Shown in pieces: positions 1 to 10,587 of a stretch of 64,000 nucleotides of DNA (position 1 is the stretch's first letter; every line of letters begins with the position of its first letter). Source of the stretch: Phytophthora hibernalis. Lineage: Eukaryota; Oomycota; Peronosporomycetes; Peronosporales; Peronosporaceae. The translations under genes and the position numbers were made by a program. The stretch covers positions 711,858-775,857 of the forward strand of contig JAAKBF010000035.1 of NCBI GenBank assembly GCA_012656075.1. Reading direction: 5' to 3'. The notes below the pieces were generated by a model. The model made no database searches and was not told the origin of the DNA. It worked only from the letters and a program-made list of their open reading frames with translations.

Positions 1-2057
1 GCAAGGCGAAGAAGAGCCAACAGCAGGAGGAGCCCAAGCCCATGACGGTTCGCATCCTGTACGGCACGCAGACCGGCGCCTCCAAGAGTGAGTACAATAA
101 GATTAGATTGTACACGTGTATTTACTAATGACAATTGTTGCAGCTATGGCGGAGACACTGGAGAAGACGCTCTTCGCACTCAACATCTCGGGGTTCCACT
201 TCCAGACGAGCGTCGTGAGCATGAAAGACTACGACCAAGACAATCTGGAGCAGGAGGACATTGTGGTGGCCGTTCTGTCCACGTGGACACACGGTCTGCC
301 ACCTGAGGACGCACGCGTGTTCTGCAACTGGATCACAGACATGACGCAGGACTTCCGCGTGTCCAAGTCGTGGCTCGGAGGTGTACAACACGCCGTGTTT
401 GGACTCGGCAATGCTGAGTATGACGAGGACTACGGTACAGCTGCGAAGAATCTGGACCGTGATTTGGCGGACTTGGGCTCGCCGTCATTGGTTGCGCTGG
501 GCTTGGGCGACGATAACGTGGACCAGTTCAAGCAGTTCGATGTTTGGATGGACAACCTGGTCGCGGCCTTGTGCGAGCACAGCTCGGAGAAGGCTGTTGC
601 CGCGCTGAACAAAAGTACCAGCCCTGTGAAGGCTGGCAAGACTGGAAAGAAGGAGTGGCTGTCGCAGAACGAGTTCCGGCGTCAAAAGAGGGCGAAGAAG
701 GCTAAGGTGGCTGCTGCGAATGGCGAGGCGGTGGAGATGAACGAGGAGGATCGTATGAACGAGCAGTTTTTGGTCGATGACTTTTCGGACGATGAAGAGA
801 AGCCTCAACAAGAGGCCAACGATGACAGCGGCATGGTGGACGTGGAGGATATCGGAAAATCGATGAAGGAGTCCGAGGCGGCGAGCAAGTCGCTCGAAAT
901 GGTCACTCCGATGCAGCGCAAGGCTCTTACGAAGGAAGGCTACAAGATTATCGGTACCCACAGTGCTGTGAAGCTCTGCCGCTGGACCAAGCATCAACTG
1001 CGAGGTCGTGGTGGTTGCTACAAGCACGCATTCTACGGTATTACGAGCTACCAGTGCATGGAGACTACGCCCAGTCTCGCCTGCGCAAACAAGTGTGTCT
1101 TTTGCTGGCGCCATCACAAGAACCCTGTAGGGCGTGTGTGGCGCTGGAAGACGGATGATGCTGAGACGCTCGTCAAGGGATCCATTGAACGCCACCAGAA
1201 TATGATCAAGGAGCTGAAGGGACTTCCTGGTCTGATCCCTGCGCGATGGGATGAAGCCTTCACCGTGCGTCACTGCGCGCTTTCGTTGGTGGGTGAAGCC
1301 ATCATGTACCCGCAGATCAACGAGTTCTGCAAGCAGCTGCACAACCGCCACATCTCGTCCTTCCTCGTTACGAATGCCCAATTCCCCGAAAAGATTGCCG
1401 CACTTGATCCGATCACGCAGCTGTACGTTAGCGTTGACGCTGCTACGAAGGAGTCCCTGCGTGCTGTGGATCGCCCGCTGTTCAAGGACTTTGGGAGCGA
1501 TTCCTTGCTTGTCTGGAAGAGCTCAAGCACAAGGGTCAGCGTACTGTGTATCGTTTGACACTGGTCAAGTCGTACAACATGGAGGAGCTGGACAACTACG
1601 CCGAGCTTATTAACATCGGCCAGCCCGACTTCATTGAGGTGAAGGCCGTGACATACTGTGGAAAGTCTGATGGCTCTGATTTGACGATGAAGAACGTGCC
1701 TTGGCACGAGGAAGTCCGTGGCTTCTGCTCGGCATTGTGCGACCGTGTCAGTGGCGACTACGCACTGGCATCCGAGCACTCGCACTCCAACTGTGTCCTG
1801 ATTGCGAAGAAGAAATTCTGCCGCGATGGTGTCTGGCACACTTGGATTGACTACGAGCGCTTCCACGAGCTCGTTGGCAAATTCTACGAGGATGGCACGA
1901 CATTTACTGCTGATGATTACACAGCCCCGACCCGTCGTGGGCACTGTACGACTCGAAGGAGCAGGGATTCGACCCCGTTGAGACTCGCTTCCGTCGTACA
2001 AAGGATGGAAAGGTTGTCGAGTTTCAGTACCAGTCGACCGAGTCGGGCTGCGGTTAA
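1..2057 (+). CDS. TYW1: tRNA 4-demethylwyosine synthase TYW1 (5' partial, frame broken twice)
   Basis: Flavodoxin-like domain followed by a radical-SAM domain, the fusion typical of eukaryotic TYW1, which builds the tricyclic wybutosine base at position 37 of tRNA-Phe. The first exon (1-87, open at the window edge) holds the FMN-binding loop YGTQTGASK. A GT-AG intron at 88-143 has a TACTAAT-like branch site. The radical-SAM cluster is CANKCVFC near 1084-1110, followed by conserved RHHKNPVGR. The frame slips near 1494 (a TTT run) and again near 1932 (a C run). After both slips the reading stays TYW1-like to a stop at 2055-2057. Since the protein is otherwise conserved, I take both as sequence errors rather than decay. 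Homology is clear; the biochemical role is known from the family. Confidence 0.93.
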
Positions 2058-2150
2058 CTTGTGAGTTAGAGGCGCACGCATGAACATATTGAATCAATCG
2101 ATCTTTAGCCATGGTTACATCCATCTCGATTTTGTTATTGGCGCTCTTTC

Positions 2151-3407
2151 CTACGAAGAGAGCGACCGGAATACGAATTGGCATTCAAGCAGCCCGTCCT
2201 CGGGGCAGTCTGTGCAGTGAAGTGCGTTGTAGATGGTGGAACGACCGAATTTCGCGCGAATGCTGTTTGGACGTAGCGTTTTCGCTACTTGCACGTCAAA
2301 CGGCCCGCACAGCTCACGGAATCGCCGCACCACATCGTCACCGCGAACTTCAAGTGCTAGACACGGCGATGAGCACATGTATTTGATCATCTCCTATTGA
2401 ACGGCACAGCATTTAGTCGATCGATTCCGTGTCTAGGGGGCAAACCTCAAACGAGATACGTACATGGTACTGGCGAACAACACCTTTGTAAATCTGGAAA
2501 AGCTCGTTGGCTTCATGCATCTGGAAGTGTACAAGCTTCATCGCCGATACTTCGAAACCTGCCGTGACAATCGCGTCTAATATCTCGCCCACGCGAGCTT
2601 CTCGGATAATTCGAGGTCGAATAATGCACAGAGTGCAGTTATCCAGCACTGCTGACGTTTGGAATACATTGTCCGGACTTGCTCCAGTGGAGAAAGCTTC
2701 TAATCCAGTGTTAACAATAAGCACTGCGTCAGCAAGTCCCGCACCAACCAGTTTGACCTTCGCATCTTGTGCTGCCTTGGAGGACGACAGTCGAACTTCC
2801 ACCAGCACTGACACATCGCTGAGCAGTGATTGCTGTTGATTGTTGTCGTTGAAGGCTCCCATCGATTGCAGCGTCACGATATGAGTCTTCTGTAGCTGTA
2901 CCATTCGCATGTCACGGACGGATACATCGCTCTGCTCAATCAACTGGATGATTCGACCCATCTGAGAGTACCCGTTGGGAGAAATGACAAACAGAGCCTT
3001 GTCTTCTCGCTGCTGAAGTATTTGCCTCGTGAATTCGTTGGCAGGTTCCATGATTGTGAGCTGTCGTGAGTATCTGCACAAGGAATAAAAGCGAGTAAGT
3101 TCATGAACCTAGCAGACCACCCCAAGGAGCTTACACTGTGATGGATCCTCCGATGTAAAGATCACCAAAGTTGACGGTGGGGATTCGAATTCGCTTCAAA
3201 AAGAGCTTCCTCGACATCCGTTCCACCTAAATTCATTGACACGAAGAGCAAGACGTCACAACCACCTCGTTTCCCGAAAAGAAGCTCAAATTCACGAACC
3301 AGTTCGACGGTGTTATCTCCGTGGTAGTGCATGATGTAGCCCTTCTTCAGCCCGGACTGCGGGTCATACCATTCCAAAAAGAACGCGAGCTGCTGCTCTT
3401 CCTCCAT
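2151..3407 (-). CDS. NME7: Nucleoside diphosphate kinase 7 homologue, DM10 plus two NDK domains
   Basis: Four exons read leftwards: 3407-3300, 3226-3135, 3073-2464 and 2393-2151, with GT-AG introns at 3299-3227, 3134-3074 and 2463-2394. Exons 1-2 encode a DM10 domain (FLEWYDP, then LFLKRI and FGDLYIGG). Exon 3 holds a degenerate first NDK domain and the start of the second. Exon 4 ends the second NDK domain, with the catalytic-type NALHCTD box followed by PEDGLLE. NME7 is an axonemal and centrosomal protein, found as an inner protein of doublet microtubules. The usual NDK Lys-Pro is RP in the second domain, so catalysis is uncertain. The ATG at 3407 is the first in frame. It faces the ZMYND10-like gene 360 bp away, which suggests co-expression in flagellated zoospores. 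Confidence 0.9.
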
Positions 3408-3766
3408 GGCTGCTGGCAAGACGACGACAGCACTAACCGAGGTTGGTAAAATAACACCGACTAACTTCTTGAAACAGCAAAGCAGACGACTATTCCCGTC
3501 GGCTCATAAGTTTTAACTTATGACTCATAACGCCTCAAGGCGACGTTTGTCAAGCAGCGTGCGGATCTTCCAGAATCTAATGAACAGACGCCATTCAGTT
3601 CTCATTTTGAGCCGCAAGGAAGAGCACAAGTATCCAAACTAACTTGGTTGTCAAGGATAAAGCAAGTGAAGAATGAGGTAGGAAGCTGTTGTGGTGTATT
3701 TCGAAGTAGTTCGTGGGCTAACAACTGTATTTTACAAGTGACGTGTTCGGGGGTCAGTATTTGGTG
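3408..3766. promoter_or_regulatory. Shared intergenic region between two divergent flagellar genes
   Basis: A 359-bp gap separating the starts of NME7 (-) and the ZMYND10-like gene (+). No convincing ORF lies in it. It is the only possible proximal promoter for both, so a bidirectional flagellar promoter is likely (inference). I could not identify a specific factor site by eye. Confidence 0.45.
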
Positions 3767-5623
3767 ATGCCCACTGAGGCCGAGCAGATCGTAGAGCGGT
3801 TGGACGAGCAAACGCCTGAACAGATTGGTCGGTCTACGCAATGGCTTGAGTATCACCATACCATGGAGAAACTGAACTTGCAGGCGCACCAGTCAGCCCA
3901 ACGCAAGCAAGACAATTTTGTGGTGGAGAGTTTGCTGACCTTTGACAAGTTCCCGACCATTATCAGCAATTTGTTGTCGCTGGAACTGTGGAAAGCCAAT
4001 GTGTTACCGTTGCTACGCTGCCAGGACACGAATTCTGCATCCTTACGACTTTACTTTGTGGTGTATCATGAAGCGACCTTGACGAATTTGTTGGAGGTTG
4101 CATTTTTTCATGAGCACGTGGTGGAAAGTCTGACGGATGACCTGTTGCTAGAGCTCGTAGACTACTGTATGCGCAAGCTTTCCTGGCTGGTTGGGCTTCC
4201 ACGCGAGCGTATTGCAGCAGCTACGAGTTTCCACAAAACTGGATCCGAGTTGGTCCAAATGGTGCAAGCTCAAAGTCCTCGTGAGGAACTTGAGCGTCAG
4301 CGCGTGGAGATTGAGTTTCGTGTCGCCGTGCAGACGGTCACTATACTGCGCTATGTGGCTGAAAGGCTTCAGATGCTTTCTTTGAGTGTTGTATCTCGAA
4401 TTTTGGATAAACATGATGCTCTTCTCACACTTGTGGCACTTGTTGAGAACCCACCATGGACGCATAAGGCAATTGTCAAGTTACCGGAAAAGAAAGATGT
4501 CGATGACCAGGGGTCGAAGACCGAAGTCAAATGGAAGAAGTTCGTTGATCAGAAATGGGTAGTCGTGGAGCCCGGTGATCTACTTGCTCTCACGACTACC
4601 GAAGCACAGGTTTGGCTAGCCATATACTATTTGCTGTGCACGAAGTCGGCTCGTGAACACTATGAGGTCACTCAATACCGAAAGGACCAACTACTTCGAA
4701 TTCGCAAGTACCTGAATGAATTGCTGGTAGACCAGCTTCCTCTGCTATCCGATATCCAGCGCTATTTGGACGAGTTGTCCATTGTCCAGGTCGGTAGTAC
4801 GTCCGTGCTGGGCAAAAACGGTCTTGTCATGGAGGCGGTGCCTTATTTGCGGGATCGGATTTTGCGTACGTTTCGTCCAAGATACGAGGAACTTGCACGT
4901 GAATTTGACACACAAAGCGTGAATTTCAGCCGAGGAGATGACCTCAAGGCTCTGGCTGAATTGTACCAAATGGAAGGAGTTGAAGAGCTCCTGGAAGGTG
5001 GTAGTCGAGCAGCCGAGGACAACTCACAAGACGAGAGCGAAAAGGTCCAAGAACGTGAAAATGAGGACAGCATTTCAAATCTGATGCCCACACATGTGAA
5101 ACTCGAGTTCTCAAACAGCCCACTTCACGTTTCAAGCAAGAAAGCGCTGATTGTGGAGCTGGATAATAACGATGAACCGACAGTTAGCAACGAGGTTGCC
5201 CCTGTAGAAATCGAGTTCACGGTAGATTTGGAGAGCCGAAAGGGTATGGAAAGCCGAACCCAGCGGTATCACCGCTACCGACTGAACAAAAGCAAGACCA
5301 CCAAGGTCAAAGTATCGATTCAGAGCCATGCTTCCGTGAAGGCATACGTGTGGTTTTCGGGAGCGGAAAGTTCCCAAGAGCACGAACTGAGGCTATCATG
5401 CGACGATCTTCATCTCCCGAAAATCGGTCATAGTGATGGACCCTCTGGCCCGTCAAAGTTTTGGAAACAGATCGGGTCGCTCGAAGACGCAAGCCTCGTG
5501 GTCGTGCAGTGTCAACTCATCGCAAATGTCGAAGATAACAACGTCGATCGATGTGATCAACAGAAGGACGGTGAAGCTACTGGTTACCGCCTTGGAGCTC
5601 TTTACCTAGCAGTCCCTTTCTAA
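3767..5623 (+). CDS. ZMYND10: ZMYND10-like dynein-arm assembly factor lacking the MYND finger
   Basis: A 618-residue protein starting at the ATG at 3767; upstream in-frame codons are not ATG. Residues about 1-420 follow ZMYND10 along its length: the N-terminal EAEQIVERL helix, LEKLNLQA-like segment, VVYHEATLTNLLEVAFFHEHVVES, LVDYCMRKL, and the DQLPLL region. ZMYND10 is a cytoplasmic co-chaperone for pre-assembly of axonemal dynein arms. The animal protein is about 440 residues and ends in a Cys-rich MYND zinc finger. That finger is absent here. Instead an acidic linker leads to a ~190-residue Ser/Val-rich, probably beta-structured tail. The frame is intact. Homology is strong for the solenoid part; the tail is unrecognised. 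Confidence 0.85.
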   Translation: MPTEAEQIVERLDEQTPEQIGRSTQWLEYHHTMEKLNLQAHQSAQRKQDNFVVESLLTFDKFPTIISNLLSLELWKANVLPLLRCQDTNSASLRLYFVVYHEATLTNLLEVAFFHEHVVESLTDDLLLELVDYCMRKLSWLVGLPRERIAAATSFHKTGSELVQMVQAQSPREELERQRVEIEFRVAVQTVTILRYVAERLQMLSLSVVSRILDKHDALLTLVALVENPPWTHKAIVKLPEKKDVDDQGSKTEVKWKKFVDQKWVVVEPGDLLALTTTEAQVWLAIYYLLCTKSAREHYEVTQYRKDQLLRIRKYLNELLVDQLPLLSDIQRYLDELSIVQVGSTSVLGKNGLVMEAVPYLRDRILRTFRPRYEELAREFDTQSVNFSRGDDLKALAELYQMEGVEELLEGGSRAAEDNSQDESEKVQERENEDSISNLMPTHVKLEFSNSPLHVSSKKALIVELDNNDEPTVSNEVAPVEIEFTVDLESRKGMESRTQRYHRYRLNKSKTTKVKVSIQSHASVKAYVWFSGAESSQEHELRLSCDDLHLPKIGHSDGPSGPSKFWKQIGSLEDASLVVVQCQLIANVEDNNVDRCDQQKDGEATGYRLGALYLAVPF

Positions 5624-6014
5624 GCAAAGTTTCGTAAGCAGTCAATAATGCGTCTGCGGTGTCCGATACCACCAATATATTTCATTCACTACATTCGATA
5701 GCTGAAACAAATCTAAAGCCACATAAAGAAACAAGCTGCAATGCAGATCATATTATGCCGGTGAGCATTCAACCTTGCGTCGCTATTATCTGTTAGTATT
5801 CAGATATTGGGCACTACAGTAACACATTTTGAGTTTCACGACGTGTAATTTTATGAGTTGAGGCTGTTGCAGAACCGATACTTGATTTGTACATGTATTG
5901 AGTGATTCAACGGGGAGTGGCCCGCTCAATGACTTGTTATTGGTTTTGATTCTTGTCGAAGGATGTACACGTACAACATGACACGAGGCAAGCGGATTGC
6001 TGTTAAACAGTTGC
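5624..6014. other. Intergenic, no gene seen
   Basis: AT-rich spacer of about 390 bp between convergent gene ends (ZMYND10-like and CBEL-like 1). It probably holds the two 3' UTRs. No ORF, repeat or RNA gene is evident. Confidence 0.5.
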
Positions 6015-6527
6015 TTAGTTCAGACGAAGCTTGTCCAGCACTTCCGGAAGTCCGGGGACTTGGTCACCGCTGCGCTCACCTTCCAGACGGCGCAACTTCG
6101 GAGTGTGGTCCTGATCGCTAGTGTAGCTGTCAACGACGGCAGACATGGCCCCAACAACTTTCCTTGGCTGTCCCATACCCGCCTTCAGGAAGCACGCTGT
6201 CGTGCCAGAGTACTCGTTAACAAACGTGTACGCCAAACAGCCGCTGGTAGCCAAGCACGTCGCGCAGCAGTCACCAGGCTGCAGTCCATACACTGTTTTG
6301 ATGTCACCGCCGTAGAAATCGTAGCCTGTGAACTGTCGAGCGCACTGAGACGGCAGAGGCAGGCACTGGTAGTAATTGGATGCCCAGGGCATGCAGTAGG
6401 TGCTGTCCGGGCAACACTCAGGGGCAGCGGCATCACCACACTTGCCGAGGCTTGTGTTCGGGCAGGCAGCGTCTGAAATTCCAGCGAGAACGGCGAAAGA
6501 GGCGACAGCAGCGGAAAACGTGCGCAT
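6015..6527 (-). CDS. CBEL-like secreted protein 1 (CBM1 + PAN/apple)
   Basis: A 170-residue secreted protein. The start at 6527 gives a clean signal peptide (MRTFSAAVASFAVLAGISDA). Next comes a CBM1-like cellulose-binding module (KCGD...ECCPDSTYCMPW...YYQC) and a PAN/apple domain (CARQFTGYDFYGGDIKTV, GDCCATCLATSGCLAYTFV). This pairing defines the Phytophthora CBEL family, which attaches hyphae to cellulose and can elicit plant defence. CBEL itself carries the pair twice; this protein has one copy. The C-terminal tail is charged and low in Cys. Its closest relative in the window is the paralogue at 7251-7784, so the two are a tandem duplication. Confidence 0.88.
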   Translation of the reverse strand: MRTFSAAVASFAVLAGISDAACPNTSLGKCGDAAAPECCPDSTYCMPWASNYYQCLPLPSQCARQFTGYDFYGGDIKTVYGLQPGDCCATCLATSGCLAYTFVNEYSGTTACFLKAGMGQPRKVVGAMSAVVDSYTSDQDHTPKLRRLEGERSGDQVPGLPEVLDKLRLN

Positions 6528-7250
6528 GATGGAAGTGGCGGGCGAGTAGCGCTCTTGGGGGCTTGTTGGAGATTTAATGAATGAACCCACGGGGGCAAGA
6601 TCATGCCATTGTGCGGCACTGACGCATACGAAGTTATGGGAGAGTTGGTACAGAGGGCTCTGTGTAGTGGAACCATCTGCGTATCAGCGCCGTTTGGGTA
6701 TTTGTTCATGGAGGTCCAGTAGTTTTTCCAGTGCAATGCTGACTCGAAAATCCGACTATTGTATCTAAATATAGAGGTATCTCTATTTTGCGTCCAAACG
6801 CTATGAGCTCCAAGCCAACAAATGGCTTTGCATATGACACCGTCAAAGATTCTTTTACCCCAGTTGGTGGTCTGGACTTTTGAGAGCGAGCAAGCAGACA
6901 TTTTAAAGAAGTGATCAACCTTGGACGACAACTGATTGCCCGCGTGTTTCCTACTTCAATTATCATTCAGTTGGACGACTATTGTACTCGCGCGTAACTT
7001 TAAGGAAGCATCTCCGCTCAAGACTCCAATCTGAGTGTCTGCCGCCTGGTTCAGTGAACCAGCGCCTAACTGTAATACCCTTATGGTGGTCTCGTTCGCA
7101 AGTGGTAAACTCGCGGCAAAATTCACTCTTTCTGACGCCCCCAGTTGACTTCAACGGGATAGAACGCTCGCATTGTACGAGTAAACAACTAACGGTATTG
7201 GTCACTCACTCGTACTGTGGATCGTTAACGCAGTGCCTACAGTAAACTGC
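6528..7250. other. Spacer between the CBEL-like paralogues
   Basis: About 720 bp with no supported gene. It should contain the promoter of CBEL-like 1 (next to 6527) and the 3' UTR of CBEL-like 2 (next to 7251). A small hairpin, CTGGTTCAGTGAACCAG, lies near 7043. Nothing else stands out. Confidence 0.45.
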
Positions 7251-7784
7251 CTACTCATCCGCATTCTGCAGCGCGAGCATCTCGACCATGTACTTGATAG
7301 GGTCTGTTCTCACGGCCGTGTCGTTCGCCATTTCACCAAGGAAGCGGCCCAGCTTCGGGGTGTTGTCCTGATCGCTCGTGTAGCTGTCGATGACCGCAGA
7401 TATGATCCCGACGCTCACTCGCGGACTACCCATTCCCGCCTTCAGGAAGCAGGCCGTCGTTCCGGAGTAGCTGTTCACGAAGGTGTAGGCCAGACAACCG
7501 TCCGTAGCGAGGCATGTGGCGCAGCAATCGCCCGGCGAAAGGCCGTATACGGTCTTGATATCGCCACCGTAGAAATCGTAGTTGGTGAACTGCCGTGCGC
7601 ACTGGTCGGGCAGTGTGAGGCACTGGTAGTAGTTTGAGTTCCAGGGCATACAGTACAGGTCGTCCTGGCAGCAATACGCGGCGGTAGAATCTCCGCAGCT
7701 GTCGCCGTTGACATTACTGCAAGTGTCACCTGCGGCAAGAGCCAACACGGCGGACAGCGTAGCAATGAACGCGATCTTGATCAT
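7251..7784 (-). CDS. CBEL-like secreted protein 2 (CBM1 + PAN/apple)
   Basis: A 177-residue protein with ATG at 7784, signal peptide (MIKIAFIATLSAVLALAAG), CBM1-like module (SCGD...YCCQDDLYCMPWNSNYYQC) and PAN/apple domain (CARQFTNYDFYGGDIKTVYG, GDCCATCLATDGCLAYTFV, TTACFLKAGMG). It matches CBEL-like 1 nearly residue for residue through the modules and differs in the tail, which here ends in an acidic LQNADE. The predicted location is the cell wall or apoplast, binding cellulose. The frame is intact. Same strand and about 720 bp spacing indicate tandem duplication with separate promoters. Confidence 0.88.
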   Translation of the reverse strand: MIKIAFIATLSAVLALAAGDTCSNVNGDSCGDSTAAYCCQDDLYCMPWNSNYYQCLTLPDQCARQFTNYDFYGGDIKTVYGLSPGDCCATCLATDGCLAYTFVNSYSGTTACFLKAGMGSPRVSVGIISAVIDSYTSDQDNTPKLGRFLGEMANDTAVRTDPIKYMVEMLALQNADE

Positions 7785-8459
7785 ATTGGCTGGAAGGCTG
7801 GCGGACGGTGTCGTAGGTGGAACTTGGTTGCTCAGAGGAATTCGAGGAGTGAGCAGCGGGGCTTCGCCGTCATGGTGCAGCGAGCGTCGTGGCGATTCGT
7901 CGATGCTGTGTGAACGACTTTTACGGGTACCAGGTTAATCAGCGGATACCAAGACGCATTGGTGACGCCTCGAAAATCTCACCAAAGGCTTGACTATCAG
8001 CTGTTATCCTGGAGGGACCCTGCCCGGCTTCCTCTGGCACGGACATCCTTGCGAAACGACGATGTGCGGTCGATATATTTGTAGCAATCCAGCGTTAGAT
8101 TTCGTGAGTTCGGAGTGCTTTTTCCGACTGTTATTCGGATAGTCGCTCGCGGTTGAGTAAGAAGACACTTCGTCAAAGCTTGCGGACACCGGACATGAAA
8201 TTATTCTGAGCAGCTCGAGGAGCACGAGATCGAACTGGAGCAGGGCTTGTTCACTTCGGATTTTAGTTTATGTTCCTGTTAATGTCCAAGGCCCCATCAC
8301 AGATGACGACTCACTGAGTTACTTGGAGGGTCTTTGTTTTTGCGTTCCAGAACCTAGGATCACATACATGTACACTTCCACGGAAAGCTGTATTTTTAAC
8401 TGTAAACCCGGCATGCTACGGGAATGTATTACCGAACACATTCCTTCAATGGTGAAACT
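7785..8459. other. Upstream region of CBEL-like 2, no gene
   Basis: About 670 bp without a supported gene. The right-hand end of CBEL-like 2 starts at 7784, so its promoter lies here. Short ORFs on both strands look like noise. Confidence 0.4.
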
Positions 8460-9551
8460 CTAGCGGGAACACTTGTATTGTTGTACTTGGAGCACCACAT
8501 TGTAAATGCCTCTCGGATAGGAGCAGCCTGCACACAAAAATACAAATATTTGTGAGAGGTTGTACAAACGCCACACGCTTACCAGAGGCGGATCTTCGAC
8601 AAATACTCGGATATAATACTCTGCAAACTTCTGTGGACCGAACACGCAATCGGCTAAACAAAAACATGTTTTCAAGCATTTACCCGAATTAAGTCTGCAA
8701 CGACAAAGCAAAATAATAACAATACTTTTCATTCATGCATTCACCCCCTGAGAGCTACGCCACCGCTCTCTTTTCGTTCTCCGACATCGCTGCTATTACT
8801 TCGTATTACTTTCAAAAAGATAATCACTTTATCCACACGACTGCACGTCTTTGAACTGCGGCAGCTCTTGTCGCGGCATCTACTCCCCATGCCTTCAATT
8901 GGCACGAGATCATTGCGCCACCACTCCCCAATTTTATTCGTCTCCGTAGCGCCATCGTGAGCCCCAATGTGGTAGAAGTGTGCATGGGCCAATGCCGCAG
9001 GGATACCATTATTTCCCCACAAGGGATTATTCTTGCCTAAAAGTATCGAAACTGAATAACGGTCGACTCTTTCACTCGAAGTAAGATTGCTGCAACATCG
9101 CCGCTGGAAATCGGTCGGCTTTTATAGTCCTTGCACCCCACCGTGATTTTGCCGTGCAGGAACCTTGCGCCATACATGTCTTTGTTCTCATCTTGTGCAA
9201 TATCTCCCAGTTTGGTATACTTGAGGAAATCTGGCCATACACGGTTGGGTGCAATGAACGGTCCCACGACAATAAATTCGTTACTTTGCCACCGAATTTC
9301 ACGTGAATAAAGGGCAACCACTGCATATCAAGCTCGTACAGCAGCGAGCTGAAAAGTCCTTGAATGCAATTCCAGCAAACCCATTTTGATGACTTGCCGC
9401 CACGATTGCTCCCTTCGTCAGTGCTTCCATTCGCAAGCAACCGGTCGTTTGTGGCCTGATTAGCATTGTAATTACTCCCCAGCGGCAACTCTGCTGCCTC
9501 CGCAAAAGTGTACGCACGGGTAAATGAGATTGGTGGCGTCAGCAAACGCAT
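8460..9551 (-). pseudogene. Unrecognised multi-exon gene, probably broken
   Basis: Minus-strand blocks that read like real protein but shift frame: an N-terminal block from 9551, a middle block with GAHDGATETNKIGEWW and VPIEGMGSRCRD (about 8850-8970), and a C-terminal block with CVFGPQKFAEYYIRVF (about 8595-8670). The last block is followed by a good intron (GTAAGC donor near 8580, TGTGCAG acceptor near 8528) and a short last exon ending at 8460. I do not recognise the family. The apparent start, MRLLTPPIS, lies inside the repeat described at 9527-9930, so the true 5' end may have been replaced by the repeat. It could be a transposon-borne gene rather than a host one. Confidence 0.4.
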
Positions 9552-9930
9552 GGAACTGTTAATACTATTCGCATTTTTACAACTAGTAATGCGTTTGCTG
9601 ACGCCACCAATCTCATGTATCTTTGCTTGATGGGAGGTTAGTTAACAGTATTAATGATGGGATGTTAGTTAACCTCCCATCATTAATACTATTCGCATTT
9701 TTACAACTAGTAATGCGTTTGCTGACGCCACCAATCTCATGTATCTTTGCTTGATGGGAGGTTAGTTAACCTCCCATCAGGTTAGTTAACCTCCCATCAG
9801 GTTAGTTAACCTCCCATCAAGCAAAGATACATGAGATTGGTGGCGTCAGCAAACGCATTACTAGTTGTAAAATGCGAATATATTAATGATGGGAGGTTAA
9901 CTAACCTCCCATCAAGCAAAGATACAGTAG
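9527..9930. repeat. Cluster of nested inverted repeats (MITE-like foldbacks)
   Basis: A unit of about 110 bp containing GCGTTTGCTGACGCCACCAA and ATGTATCTTTGCTTGATGGG occurs four times in alternating orientation: partial near 9527, then near 9585 and 9710 on the plus strand and near 9820 on the minus strand. Units are separated by the palindrome GATGGGAGGTTA / TAACCTCCCATC, which recurs in tandem at about 9755-9820. The arrangement is what nested insertion or snap-back duplication of a small foldback element would give. No transposase is inside. Confidence 0.75.
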
Positions 9931-10130
9931 CGCATATCAGGGAACCTGCTCCGGATATCCACGACGTCGTCTTTTACCAGGTCGGGCGTTTCCTTATCCT
10001 CGCTTTCGTCAGGTACATTGGACATTTCAACTTCGGCGGGAACTTTCTGACCGATAATTTTGCGAAATCTTGAGCTTTTCCACCCGGGAAACTCAGTCTG
10101 AACGTTGTCTCATCTCGAAGTCGGCCAAAA

Positions 10131-10175
10131 TGAGAGCAATTAACTTGCGCAAGTAGGTTAACCTCATTTGTTGCA
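10131..10175. repeat. Short palindromic repeat, copy 1
   Basis: About 45 bp around the perfect 12-bp palindrome ACTTGCGCAAGT, flanked by CTCATTT-type arms. An inverted, nearly identical copy lies at 17755-17803. It may be a minimal foldback element or the remnant end of a larger element. Confidence 0.55.
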
Positions 10176-10587
10176 ATCAGATATTGACCGCTACAAGCCT
10201 TCGGGTCCATGTAAACAATAAGGCATGTAGGAGAGCCGAGTGTATTTAATACACTTAGGGCCGTTCTTAAGTTCCCGGACGACTCCCGGGAAAAGTTGGT
10301 CCCAATTTACCAAAATAAGAATGAACGCCCGGGAATTATGTATCGAACATAATCTTATCAAATGTCATTAACCTACACTGTTTCTTAAAATATACCGTAA
10401 ATTTGCCACCACCCCTCATTCTCGGTTACGACGAGGGTAGACACAATCTACTTATGCATTGCGAGCAAGCGACAGATGAGTACACGGAGCTGGTGAGCGT
10501 GTAGGCTTTGGTGTATATGGATGTGTTGAATGAGCGTAGTGAAAAAACACGTCTCCCTTCTTTCATGTGGAGTGAGTACCTTTCCGG

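Noticed and set aside
485..1381. Long minus-strand frame of 298 codons opposite TYW1
   Set aside because: Antisense shadow of a well-conserved gene in GC-rich sequence; composition and lack of motifs match noise.
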